Shown: positions 1 through 12,667 of the stretch, one piece after another
Position numbering within the stretch: position 1 is the stretch's first letter
How the letters are laid out: each line of letters opens with the position of its first letter
Assembly: GCA_951230915.1 (NCBI GenBank)
Contig: OX579639.1
Span: forward strand, 3,100,001-3,164,000
Direction: 5' to 3'
Length of the DNA: 64,000 nucleotides
DNA from: Antitrichia curtipendula
Lineage: Eukaryota > Streptophyta > Bryopsida > Hypnales > Leucodontaceae
Made by a program: the position numbers and the translations under genes
The notes under the pieces: generated by a model
Seen by the model: the letters and a program-made list of their open reading frames with translations, nothing else
Database searches by the model: none
Told to the model about the DNA's origin: nothing

Positions 1-968
1 TTTGGTAATTTTATCACTTGAATTGAAATTATTATGAATTTTGGGAGGCAAAAAGTGCTCTCAAATGTCAAAACTCTTCTAATTCCAATCATTCAAGAAC
101 TACTTTCCTGCTCATTGCTTCCTACTTTCTTACTCACTACTTTGGGACATGTGTCATGAATTTAATAGTCCAAACCTTAAAAATAAGAAAAAGCACATTC
201 CAAGCTTTCTTTGGAAATCTGTTGCAACCTTGGTTGGAAATACTGCACCCTATTGGGGCGCCTGTTAGTAAAGGGTGCTTTCACCTTAGTCAAGACTCGA
301 GTAGTGAGTCTTGAAACCCTAGTGGATGTGTCCTCAGTAGCAATCCATCGCCACTGTAAATCATCGCATCTTTCGTAATCGCCCGGTTGCGAACTCTCCG
401 ATTATCACCGAGGTTAGTGACAGGCTTCAAATTTCAATGCGCATTCGGATAATGGCGCCTCAACGAGGTTTCTTCTGGTCTTTATCTTACGATCTGTGTC
501 AATCGGTCGGTGGTTTAAGATTGTCGAGGGTTTGCCATTTTAGTGGAATGGTGGACTGATTGCAGCTTTTCGTGGTTAGCTTTTTCATCTTGATCAAGAA
601 TTGTGTGTTTCTGTTTGCTGTGGTTTTCCGGTGAGGTGTTTGCGGTTTCTGGCAAGGTCTGCGGAATAGGATCCTGCTATCTTGCATTGAGGATTGTGCT
701 ATTCCGGCCCTGAGAGCTCGTTGATTGTTTCTGGAGGGAAATTGATTCAGCCATTGGCGCTTGCGGGATGTATTGGAAGTGTAGTTGTACTGTACTCTGT
801 TTTTCTGTCGTTTTGCAGAAGCCGTTACTTGGAGCCCACATAACTCGTGAATCGCCTCTCATTAGTCTCCGTTGGTCTGGACTTCTCTCTCTCCCTTCGC
901 CGCTTGCCCTCCGGATCGCCTCTTTCGACCACAGATCTTGCGCATGAGGTGCACGACGAGGCGTCACA
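1..968 (+). promoter_or_regulatory. Upstream region and probable 5' leader of SEC8
   Basis: This stretch precedes the inferred SEC8 start codon at 969. The part from about 300 to 968 is more GC-rich than the intergenic DNA elsewhere, as expected for a promoter and 5' leader. I see no clear TATA box, so the transcription start cannot be placed. Bases 1-165 resemble, in inverted orientation, a segment near 52395-52565 (shared blocks such as GGGACATGTGTCATGAA and GGAGGCAAAAAG), so the left edge belongs to a dispersed repeat. Short open frames here are on both strands, overlap one another and match nothing I recognise. Confidence 0.4.
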
Positions 969-3900
969 ATGACTACAGGTTCCCCTGGATCGGTGGATTG
1001 GAGTGTAAGCATTACTCATCATTTTCTCTTCTACATTGGGTACAATTTGGGATGCTTGAAGGCGTGGCGCCCCTTTCTTTGTGCATAGTAGTCCTGCTAT
1101 TGTTCATTTTGTTGACGATTCAATAATCGTTCGCTACAGCTGTCTTTGAGTGTCCAAATATGTCCATCCAGGGGTAGGCTGGAAATTGTTGAATTTGTTA
1201 ATTTTACATGAATAATTAAAGGGTAGTGTAGAATCTAGCGTGGCCTTTCAGTTAGTTTCTTCCTCGCTTACAATGAGTAATGCTGCGGTTTGTATAGAGT
1301 GTATATCACCTTTTTGTAGTTCGTTAAGACCGTACTGCAATGAATAAGGTCTGTGAGAGTGGAATCTTAAAGCTACCTCTTTACCATTACATATTACAAG
1401 CTAGGATAATACTCATGTTCACCATCACATGTCTGCTTCTTTATGGTTTTCCATATTGAATGAGATAAACACTATCTGCAATGACAGGTTGACTGCCTTT
1501 TATTACAGTATTTTCTTGAGCTACTGCAAGCGGTTTAGGGTTTAGTGTCAACCTCGATCCGGATCCGGATCCGGAAGTATGGCTAATACTTATGCGGGTA
1601 CAAGTTTAGGTCGTCACGAACCGAGATCCGCAGGTTGGTCTTGTAGCGACAATGAAACGTCAAGCAATCAGTTGTGCTGTTTGGTTTGACACATGTTAAT
1701 CTTCATGTCTTTTGTACTGTTTGCAGGTAGTTAAGCAGGAGCTTCAGAATATAGATGATGCGTGGAAGCAACCTCGGTTTGATTCTTTGCCGCATGTGGT
1801 TGGAGTTTTGACCTCTCGCAATCCTGAAGCCGCTTTGGAGAAATTACGTGAGCAAAGGGATGCAATCGAGGAACTCGTGGATGATGTTGTCCGTATCTAC
1901 CACAATGGCTTCAACAAAGCCATTCATAACTACTCGCAGGTTTGTATTATGAGGCTTATTGTAGAATTTTCATCAGCTCTCCAGTTACGAACCTTCTGTT
2001 GATTTGCATCTAGTCTGAAATTATCGTTTCCTAATCTTGAAATGTTCATGTATTGGTGCATTGGGTAGATTCTACGGCTTTTTAGTGAATCTGCTGGAAG
2101 TATAAATGGATTGAAGGATGATCTAGGAGAAGCTCGACGATTGCTAGGGGCTCGGCACAAGCAATTGCATCAGCAATGGTGTCGTTCCGTAACTTTGCGC
2201 CATGTCATCACCCTGCTTGATCAAATTGATAAAGTTGCCCAGGTTTCTCAACTCTACTCTTGACCTAAAGCGTCACCATTGTTAATTCATAAGCCTCAAA
2301 GAATACTTTCAACTGCTAAAGTATCTAGGATCTGCGAAATTGAATTCAAATTTGTTATGACTTCTTATCTTGAATTCCAGCGGCGCGTGAAACTTTCAAA
2401 CCTGGGTAAGCGATTTTTGAGTTGGCCACGGTAGGGTATAGGATAACCACAACGCGGTCACTTATAGCTGCAGGGGTGAAAATGTAAAGGAAGCTAGCTA
2501 CCAGTGTGTTTCTCCTTATGGCTCTGAATGCTGGTAATCCATGCTTTCTGCAGTTGACGTTTGAGCTTGTCTGACCAATTGCGGTTGACAGGTTCCCGCA
2601 AGGATTGAGAAGCTGATTTCTGAGAAGCGTTATTATGCAGCTGTGCAACTCCACCTTCATTCTATCAGTATGTTGGACCGTGAAGGCATTCAGTCGGTGA
2701 GTTTGGGGATTTTAATTCCTGATGTTGGATGAACATTCAAAATATCAGAGACTCAATGTCTAGACCAATTCATGTAATCGCTAATGCAAAACAGAACCCA
2801 CGTACACAATTTTCTTAGTCTTCATAAAGTTTAAATTTGAGCAGATCCTGAGATCATTCAGAGCTGAAAATCCACATATTCCATAGCTACCTTGCCCTCT
2901 CTCGCTCATGGGATCATCTGTTTCCCAAAACTGGGTAAACATTACAGTTAGAAGTCTGATGAACGTCAGGAACTTCCACTAAAGAGTCTAAACTCTCCTC
3001 TTGAAAATACATTCAATTATAAATCAAGCCAAATAGAGTTACTACTGTGGAGTCTCAAATATGCTCAAATTGTAGTATACATGGTCACTGTATAGGTGCC
3101 GGATAAATGACAGGTTTGCGATGATCCATAATACTCAGGTAAAATGATCTGTAATTGATTTTTGATATCACTAGTGGAGATACTGTATACTAGATGGTTC
3201 AACTTGATGACCGTTTGATTGTATCTTGTGTAAAACATGGTCTTTAAACATTAACCCTTGAATTGGTGTCTTCAGGTAGGTGCGCTTCAGGATGTGCGCA
3301 GTGAGTTGTCCAAACTTCGTGGCGTGCTATTCCATAAAGTAGTGGAGGAATTACATCTTCATCTTTACAACAAGGGTGAATATAGGTGTGTAGAACTCTT
3401 GGATCATTTTTACTGTAACCGGAAGTTGTGTCTTTGGGATACGAAAGCTCTGCAAGAGGTGTCTTTCCCAGCTTTGTTAGATAGTGAAATTCTCTCCATG
3501 TTCTTTGACAGCACACCAGATTATCGGTACCGACTGCATTTAAAAGAAAATATGGTGTTTGATAAGCAGTGTAAACTTGGCAACCACACACGATCAGGAC
3601 GATGATATCTCCAACATAGCCCCCGCTCTAGTCCCAGTGAGTGGAAATTTGACAATGTCTAGACGCACTCGAACCATGCGTCAGATGTGGAAGTCGGGGC
3701 TAGATCGTGTCCTGGAGGCGAGACGAGCAGGTTCTGTCGACGGGTAAGTATTCAAATGGTGTAAGTTCATCATTTACTGTGAATGCCTTTGCCATCTATT
3801 TGAAACTATTTTGGAAATTGTTTGTTTCGTTGTTTTTTATTATGGTCTTGGTGACATGCGGGCTGATGATGGTGTTCTTGGTACCCTCGGAAAGCTGTCA

Positions 3901-6900
3901 AGATTTGGAGATTTCTTCAAGATTTGGACCTAGCAGAGTTGAGATATTGAGTTTCAAAGCATTTTTGTCATTGGAAATTTCTGAAATAAGAAAATGTAGA
4001 CAATAGTGTGATTTGAGCATGAGTGGGTCTGTTGTAGTTGTGAAAACGGCACCTGCCCTACTAGGCAGTGCTGTAGGTAATTTTGTTTCTTTGTTTGCGA
4101 ATACACCATAACCCATTAGGACTGTGAGGCTATTTTTGAGCACTTGGTACCGGTGGAGAACCCTTGATGAGGTTAGTTGTATATTTGTTGTTTTATGCAG
4201 TTTGGATATACTTGGCGAGATTTATTGGGTATTGTAGATAAAAAGAGAATTTGGCCCAAAAATGAGATGCTTTTCCACAGGGCGCACCATGAATTCTAGC
4301 TGAGTTTAAGATCGGATGCACCATGGGCTTTGAGAATGCGATTGACTACTTGCTTGGCTTTTTCTTTCTTGTTGAATTGGGTTTTGATGAGAGTTGCAGC
4401 GTTTTCACTGGTTGATGTAGTGACTTCGGCTACCTTTCAGAGTTGGGAGCACTGTATTTTTGTGTCCCAAATTTTCGTATGCAAAGTTGAAGTGTGTTCT
4501 TGGCTGAGTTTAGGTCGTCAGTTGATGGTGAAAGCTTGGCAAATGGAGAGAACGAGCAGTCCGAAGTTCATCGAGGGACAACTAATGGCAATGACGATGG
4601 TCTCCTAAAGGAAGACGGAAAATTGTCGCGGGTTGCGCCAGCTTGGTTAGCGGAATCAACTCCAAACGAATTTACGGTGCGTTAATTTCTTTATCTGGGA
4701 ATCTTGGTTCAGTTATCGATTGCTTGGATTTTAGTCCGTGGGCGTGAATATCTGTATTCTGTTCTCACATGCTATTTTGCAGGAAATGCTCCTGAAGAGC
4801 GATTCTCCACAAGGGGTGAAGTATCTGCAGACAATGGTGGAATGCCTTGCTTTGCTTGGGAAGATCACTGCCGCTGGAAGCATCATCAGGTGGATTTAGA
4901 ATCGCTATCCTCCATTGACGTCCTTCTGGTTTGGATCGGTCTCAAGGCTGTTCGTGAAATAATATTGATGCTTACTTTAGTTTCTTGATTATGCAGTCAA
5001 AGGTTGAGACCGACTGTGCACGATATGATTACTGCTGAAATCAAAGCTCGGGCAGCTGCAATAGAAGCTTCACGACCAAGGGTAGATGAAGTCTCCAAAC
5101 TTCTTAAAGGGGGCAGTATTGGGATCTATCTCTCACAGAAGAACGGGAAAATTGGAAGTATATTGATTACTGGTCAGCAGGAACCAACTGCTGAGCTGAT
5201 GGGAAAGGCTCAAACTGCAGCTCGTGATCTCCTTCTGTCTATCCTAGATCTTGTCACTCATATTCTTGGTAATCCTATCCTTCCTACAGATTGCTTTCCT
5301 TCCTCTTAAAGATTTTCATTCAGAATTAGTTCGACATTCTCATGTGTTTGGTGTGCCTTGTGCCCTGGTTTTGTTTTACCTGGGCGATGATTATGATTAT
5401 AATTTACCCAGGGCTTAGCTTAATACACCAGTGGCATGTACGTCTTGTGTCATTTGCAGAAAATCATGTGCTGGTGGGGGAGTTAATGGAGGCAAAAGCT
5501 AATGTAGGCGATCATGGTGGTGCTTCTGGTACCCAGGGTAATGGTAATCCTGCATGGCTCAATGATGCTGACATCAATGGAGCTACTGGAGGTTATAGTC
5601 TTGGGTTTGCGCTGACTGTAATTCAGGTACTCTGACGGATTTAGCACTTTCGTTTTTCCTAGCTGGGCTGCTATCGCTGTGCTCTTGTACCGTTGGTATG
5701 AAGGTCAAAATGAATGTAGAGAGTTATGCATAGCATTCTTGCTTCCGTTTGGCGAGGTATTCCTTGAATACATTGGCTTATCTGAAGCTTGTGGTCATTG
5801 TCCTCAGAGTGAATGCCAGCAGCTTATATGCGACATATTGCGGGCAACACCTGATGCTGCTTCTGCTGACGCAGCTGTACAGACAGCAAGATTGGCCAGC
5901 AAAGCTGATCCTCACATGGCTAAGTATGATTCTTCTGTATATGTTTGTTTGGAATAGCAGTTACTGATGTTATCTTCTATGGGATAAGGTTAAAGTGATT
6001 ACAAAGTAGTCGAAGATTCGAAGGATTGAAGGCGTGAAAATACATGAACTACTTATGGCTAGGTTTGTGAAGATATATCTAATTATTAATCCGACATTGC
6101 AATTGCTTTCTCTGGCCAGCTCGTATGTTCTTGGATGGGTTCTGTAATTCCCTGCATTGCATGTGTTTGGGATAAGCATTCCTCAGTATTGACCTTTTGT
6201 TTCTGCTTAGATTATGTTACAGCAGTTGTTGTTAGGTTGATTTGATTTTCTTTCTTTTCACTTTCGATGTCTTTGTACATTGAAATACTCATCTCTCAAC
6301 CCGATATGTTCACGCAGGAAACGGCATGCAGTGCACAAAAAGGACGAGGCCAATTCAGACACAAAGTTTGCTAGTCTTTCTCCTTTCCTTTTCTTTCTCC
6401 TTTCCTTTGTTGTTGTTTATGTGGTTGTTGCTGTAACACTTTGGTTCAAACTCTTTCTGGATTGGAATAACATTTTATGATGTACTTTGCAGAGTGGCAT
6501 CTGAAGAGGGGTTGTCATTTGCATTCCGTTTCACTGACACAGTACTTAGTCTTCCTGGTATGTTGTGAAAGATTTTAAAGAGCGGAGCCCTAACTTCTTT
6601 ACCTTCCTCGGAAGCGTTGTTACTTTTTGTGTAATTGTTGGATAACTCCATGTTGTCATATTGGAGCTTGTTTTCTAGCTCAAGACACAGGTCATCGTTG
6701 GTTCAGTAGTTTTGCTTTGCTTCAGGTCAACTAATTCTCTGGACGGTTACTTTCATTTTCATCCGATTCCCAGTGAATAAGAACTTTGGTTTTGGTATAC
6801 ACAATCTCTATATCAAGCGGTTGACCAATTGTGGCACCTTGAGCTGTGTAGAAGCAAATGACCGTTTAAGTGGCGAGAGTTTGCGCAGTGCGCGCAATCG

Positions 6901-9900
6901 AAGGTCCTCAAATGTCTCCCAAGAAGGTTACGGCACAAGTGCTGTTCTTCCAGAACGTGGCATTTATCTTACGTCTGCTGTTTATCGTCCTATTCTTCAG
7001 GTATAATTGTCAGTATCAAACTATTATGCTTTCGTTTTGTTTATGCTTTTATTTTTGTTAATATCCTTGGGCAACTCTTGTTGGGTTTTTGCTTGACATT
7101 TGATTACAAGTAATGATTCATGAAATAATCATTAATAATATCGTGAACGACATTGTTAACCAGATGTTAATAATAAGTGCATAATGGTTGTATCAGTCAT
7201 CTTCCACCAGAAACCAGCAAGAAACGTATATATTTACTAACCGTGTACATATGCAGTTTACAGATAAAGTGGTGTCTTTGCTGCCTAAGAAGTACGCAAA
7301 CCTTGGGTGAGCCTTGATACTAAGCTTATTGACTTTTCCCTGAAGCTTTATATTTTGGTGCTGTCCTCTGTCCTCTCTGTTCCTGCTACTACCAAATGTT
7401 TACAATATTTTAAGAAAATCAAGTAGAAGTTAGAGGGGACAGAACCAGAAATTATTCGTCTGACCTGCTGTGTAATATTGACTTCTGATTGCTGACACAG
7501 AAACGAAGGTCTTCAAAGTTTCATTGAAAACTTCGTCAAAGACCAATTTCTTCCCATTGTATATGTGGACTATCGTACTCGTGTGGCGGACGCACTTGCA
7601 AGTAAGTTTTGCAATTTACAGTACAGCTTCATATGTTTACTGTTCAAACAATTGTTAGATTACATGATAGATCAAGTAGACCTTATGAGGCTTTCGTTCT
7701 CTGAGGAATATCAGTTGAGTTTCAGTGTCGTCTTTATTTCCATATCCATTTTTGGTAAAATTCCGGCATTTTGGAGATTTCATACAATTGTAGCGGTTAT
7801 TGCATCGTGGTGAGCCTTTTCAATTTCACAGACAATTCAAAATTTGATGAAATGTTCTGATTCTTTTTTGCAGTAAATAGAACCAAGTGTATTATGTATT
7901 ATTTAGGTTTCAAAAAGTCAAATTTAAGGAGGGAATTTGTGATATGCTCTGAAACTTATCTCGTCGTTTTGGGGTCAATCTTGCAAGATACTTAAGGTAA
8001 TATTGCAAACGATGTTCCATTCTATTACAGGCCCTTCCGCTTTTCGCCTGAAGGCTCACCCAGGGGCTGTGTACGAACCATCTCTGGAGCGGGGCAGGCC
8101 TGTACTGTATGGCCCTTTGGCAGCAAATCAGTTGATAACTGAAGTGGGTGTTGTTTTCAACCATGTTTTTTTATTTAGTGTTGTCTGAATTTTATACACT
8201 AGGCAATGCTTTCCTGAACTGTCTGTTAGTGAATCCTAAAGCCGCTACGGATTGAACTGCTCCTATGTACATGTTTGGAAGGATTTGAGATTACACCTAT
8301 TCTCGAGTTAATTTTAATTTCAATGGTTTCATCTATTAACAGGTTCTTGGGTGGGCACAAGCAATGCCCATGTATGCTGGGGAGATTTTGGAGCTTGTTC
8401 AAACACTTCTTGAACGCACACTAGAGCGTTGCCGGGCTGCTTACACTGAGGTGTTTTTTGTCCTAGTATGCTTCTTTATTGCTGATTGCCAAGTATGTTA
8501 GCATGCTATAGTTGTTTTGATTTGTATAGCTAGGACTAGAATCTTACAAACTTAGTGAGAGGATCGAATGTTTGATTATGCAGGCAGTTCTGGGTAGTCT
8601 GAGCTCAAGTGTGATTGGGAGACCAGATATTGCAAATTTGATGAAGCAAGAACCAGCTAATACCCTCCTGGATGCACCGTATCTCTTACAACTTGGTCAG
8701 AAAGTCACTGTAGATGGGCCATATGATATGGAAGGATTGGAAGTAGAAATGGAGCTGAACAACCTCTTGCTCAGTTTGCGACCCATTAAACAGGTGAGTG
8801 AACTTGTGAGTTGCCTATTTTGTATGCGTGTCTATAGCAGTCTGAAATGTCTTGCTGTTTCTATCAACCAGACTTTCAACAATTTCTTCTTGTTTTAAAA
8901 AAATTCTATTGGACTCTACAGTTTGGTGGTTGGAAATGTTCCAGCTCCTTTATCTTTCCAAGTTATTTTATTTCAAGCATCTCCAACCTGGATATTGCCC
9001 TGGAGCATCTCCTTATGAGTTGGGCCTCTGAATGCTTAGGTCTCATAACATTTGCACCGGCTATTTCTCACAGTATTCTTTGAAAATTCTGAGTATAGTC
9101 TCTAGCCTCTAGGAACTTCTCAAGCCATGCTGCCTCACTTGGTCTTTCTGACGAATTTGTCATGAAGAATGGCATGACTGACACAGACGAGAGTTTATAT
9201 GTGAATCAGGAGCAGTTGATCACTGACAATCATAAGCTGGTGTTGTTGGCTGCTTTGAGTGATTCTCTGGACTTTTTGTCTGAGTCGGCTCAACAGTGAG
9301 TCTTCTATTCATTCTATTATTGCTTTTGACCTATTTTGAATACCGGTGTAGTTGTCTTGTAAATGGGAATTGCGTTGCTTCATCACTAGGTAAATGCTAG
9401 TTTTATTATTTCTTTCGGTAAGACACAGTTTTATGATGTTATCCGGGTATATTTCTCTTTTTTGACGACTAATCCTTGAAATTCTTTCATGGGTTGCTGT
9501 GGGCATGCACGTTTGTATCCTTTGTACATCATTATTTAAAACCTCCGTTGCAATCATATATTCCGTATCTGACAGATTAGGTCAACGACAACCTACTACT
9601 CCTGGATCCCCAATGAAAAGGAAAAGTTCAATGCACAGAGTCCATCATCATCGTCGTACCAGCAGTGTTCTTACTGCAGGCCTGGGCATTTTAGCTGAGA
9701 AATACAGTGCTCTATCTGCTGAGTGCCTCCGAACACTTCGAGTCGAGATGCAACTAGAGGCTATATATCATCTCCAGGTTAAGCCCCACGAGTTGACTTG
9801 GGGTATCTCTGGGATGTGCTTCCTCGATCATTTTAAAATTGTACTTTACTGGATTGTCTGGTCATATTTTTGCTGCCTTTTAAGATTTATGCTGTGGACA

Positions 9901-11543
9901 CAAGTGCAGAGCATGGCGGGAAGAGTCTATGTCACTGACCAAGACGCTGAAGAACCAGAAGACTTCATTGTTGGCCTCACGACCCAGGTATAAGCTTTAT
10001 CATGGCTTTGTTCACTTATTATTTCTGAGGGTGCATGTACTGAACTGAAACTGAGCATGTATTACTAGACTGTGTTAGAAATACCTCTAACGTGCATGGA
10101 GGGAGTGTTTCCAGTTCTTGATTATTGAGGCTACTGGTAGATTAGAGGATTTTTCTATTTAGTGCCCAATTTGTTCTCTTGATTGTTTTACTAAGCAGAT
10201 TGCAAGGAGGGATGAAGAGATGGCTGCCTACGTCCCACCATTAAAGCGTAGTTACATTTTTGGTGGTATCTGCAGTGTGTCAGCTACAGCTTTCATCAAG
10301 GTAGAACCCACTCACTTCCTGTACGAAGTTTGTTGTGCTTCATCTTGAATAGTCTCAGACCTGACAAATCATTGCAATTTCAGTAATTACAGTCGTTTGT
10401 GTAGTGAAAAGCAATTTAATGTATTCAATGCTGATGGGGTAATGCTAGTTCAGTATATGGTGAGGACTTTCTTTTGTTACCACCAATACAAGGAACCGTG
10501 GCCGGCTTCACCTAGTTGCCAAGATTTCAGTTTAGCTTAGGGCACATCGGCTCTTTGCTTTGAATGTGGACCACACTCTAATAGCCCTATATGGAGTGAT
10601 TTTCTCTCTTCTGATTTGTATCTAGGATCTCACCTGCATTTCAACTTCCCAAATGATTCGATGTTAAGTATAAGTGTCTGACAACTATCGGAAAATTGTT
10701 TCGTTCCTCTCAACGGGGACATCAGGGCCTGAATGAGATGGAGTCCGTGAATATGCTAGGAGTACGCCAAATCTGCCGCAACTGCATTGCACTCCAACAG
10801 GTGATTATCCTTCGTGAATATAGTTTTCTTTCGATACAAGAAATGTTACCTACCATCCTGTGATCTAATGATGGTTTTATGTATGTAGGCATTGGCTTCC
10901 CTGGCCGCAAGCAGTGGTCAATTTCTCGAAGAGCGTCTAGATCGTGTCCGGACATATTATGAATGCTTAAACCTTCCATTCGAGGTACTGATCGGTTCTC
11001 CTGGTGTTAAATTTATTATTTCTATATTTTCTATTTTACGATAGTAGATCTGTTGGTTATATGTATCATTGTGCTCGATTGATCTCTTTTTCTTCCTGTA
11101 AATTAGAATAATGGGGCGGGTGTTGTTGCAGGCACTCCTTGCATTTGTCACTGAACACGACGTCCTCTTTTCTTTTTCGGAGTACGCCATCTGGGTGTCT
11201 TTCCACTTTGTATTTTTTGGTGGCTAATCTTGTCTTCGTAAATGTGTCATCCTTGTCTTTGTCAATCGAATACCTGTCCATGAGGTTTGCCGACGCTGTG
11301 ATTCTCATAAATTTTCACTGAAAAGGTCTGCTTAATAGTGTTGGTCAATATTAGCATCATTTAATCTCTTCTTTCTCCTTGCAATGCTAATTATTAGCCT
11401 AACATCCCAAGGCACTCCTAACAAATATGTTTTATCTTGAATTCAGGTATTCAGCTCTACTGAAGGTGAATGTTCCCGGGAGAGAAGTGCCCCCAGATGC
11501 AGTGCAACGAATTGGTAGAATCTTAGCTCCCGGGAAGTTCTAG
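969..11543 (+). CDS. SEC8: Exocyst complex component SEC8 (EXOC4), 27 coding exons
   Basis: SEC8 is a rod-like subunit of the octameric exocyst, which tethers secretory vesicles to the plasma membrane. Inferred coding exons: 969-1004, 1727-1939, 2069-2242, 2592-2696, 3276-3385, 3570-3743, 4514-4676, 4783-4889, 4997-5268, 5460-5626, 5808-5923, 6318-6365, 6493-6557, 6852-7000, 7257-7306, 7501-7601, 8031-8143, 8343-8450, 8584-8793, 9099-9295, 9576-9777, 9910-9987, 10199-10300, 10726-10800, 10889-10984, 11132-11181, 11447-11543. They sum to 3,378 nt, 1,125 aa plus stop, slightly longer than the roughly 1,050 aa of angiosperm SEC8. Every junction is GT-AG and keeps frame. Recognised plant SEC8 blocks include RFDSLPHVV, GFNKAIHNYSQ, HKQLHQQW, VGALQDVRSELSKLRG, ILRATPDAASADAA, VLGWAQAMP, LSLRPIKQ, LRVEMQLEAIYHLQ and, near the C-terminus, LLKVNVPGRE. 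The start gives a 12-residue first exon joined in phase to VVKQELQNIDDAW. The least certain splice is the weak acceptor before 9099, chosen because it alone keeps frame. No lesion was seen. Confidence 0.95.
1552..1576. repeat. Short GGATCC/CCGGATC repeat in SEC8 intron 1
   Basis: The unit GGATCC repeats three times head to tail inside the first intron, just after a stretch ending in CAACCTCGATCC. It is palindromic and short. I see no associated feature, and it is recorded only as local structure. Confidence 0.5.
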
Positions 11544-12186
11544 TTGAATGCTTTTGAATATAAAGTTTTATTTAGTGCGATTATATGTGCTGTAAGTCTT
11601 CATGTTTTAGAAAGTTTTCAATTGTCGAAGTTGAATTCTGTCAATTGCGCTGTCCTGGAAGTTTGGTGTGCAAGCGAATTAAGATTGGTAGATAGGTACA
11701 CCCTGAATTTTACCCTGCTTCCAGCATCAACATGTACCTCTGTTGAAGGATAATATTTTTGTATATCATTTTCATATGTAATACAAAAGTTATATTTGGG
11801 CCAAAGTTGGCAATTGAAAAAATATATTTTATAAAGAATTAACTAATTTTTTATGACCTTAGAAGAAGAAAAAAATTTATGAGTGTTTTATCTTGTTGAA
11901 ATGTTGTTCAAAGTTGTGCAACAACAATAAAATGGTTGATTGGGTTAAAATCTACTTGAAAACTACAAATAAATAAAAATTGAAACTATAGATTATTATA
12001 AGTTCAAAAGACTGCAAATTAAAAAAAATAAAACTTTATATGTTTGAAAATTCAAAGAGACTTAAAACTTTCATCAATAGAAAATCAAGATATATCAATT
12101 AATTCTTAAAGGACTACGATTTCTTTTTTAAGCCAAAATCCAAAGAATATTATTTTTTAAATATTATTTAATAACAAATCCAACCA

Positions 12187-12667
12187 TACCTATGTACCTA
12201 GAAGATGCAAACGTATCTTCTGGGTATTAATTAGCCTCCTCTCGTTCCTCCAAAAATCAAGAGCCATTGATTTTTTTGAAAAAATAAAAATAGAACCCTT
12301 CTCTACCGCCAATCTTGAAAAATAAGGGATATGAATATGAATATGGAATGGATATGGTATGAATACGGATAAGGTATGAATATGGATACGGTATGAATAT
12401 GAATATGGATACGGAAACAACATATGAATATGCGATCATATATCCCATATTGTTTGCGATTCCTCCCCACCTCCGAAAATTACAAATTAGAGGGGAGGGG
12501 GAGTTGAAATGTCACAAATTTTTTTGGAGATAAAATTTTTTAAATTTTATAATAAATAATTTGGGGGGGATAATTGGAAGACTTGAGTGAGGTGACTTGA
12601 GTGACTATGTACCCACTATGTACCCAGAAGATACAAACGCATCTTTTGGGTATTAATTAGCCTTCTG
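12187..12667. repeat. Pair of ~53-bp direct repeats flanking ~370 bp
   Basis: A block reading CTATGTACC..AGAAGAT then AAACG.ATCTT and GGGTATTAATTAGCC occurs at about 12189-12240 and again, with a handful of differences, at about 12613-12665. Each copy contains a small internal inverted repeat (AGAAGAT..ATCTTCT). They may be short terminal repeats of a decayed element, but the inner DNA is mainly a microsatellite and no primer-binding site or coding region is visible. Confidence 0.45.
12328..12430. repeat. Degenerate GAATATG / GGATACGGTAT microsatellite
   Basis: Repeated hexamer- and heptamer-like units (GAATATG, GGATATG, GGATACGG) run for about 100 bp. They create the repetitive tyrosine/isoleucine-rich open frames on the minus strand, which are therefore not genes. 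Confidence 0.75.

Noticed and set aside
12190..12448. Tyrosine-rich minus-strand frames near 12.3 kb
   Set aside because: They are created by the GAATATG microsatellite.
12187..12667. Possible small LTR-type retroelement from paired direct repeats
   Set aside because: No TG..CA ends, primer-binding site or polypurine tract could be shown, and the interior is a microsatellite.
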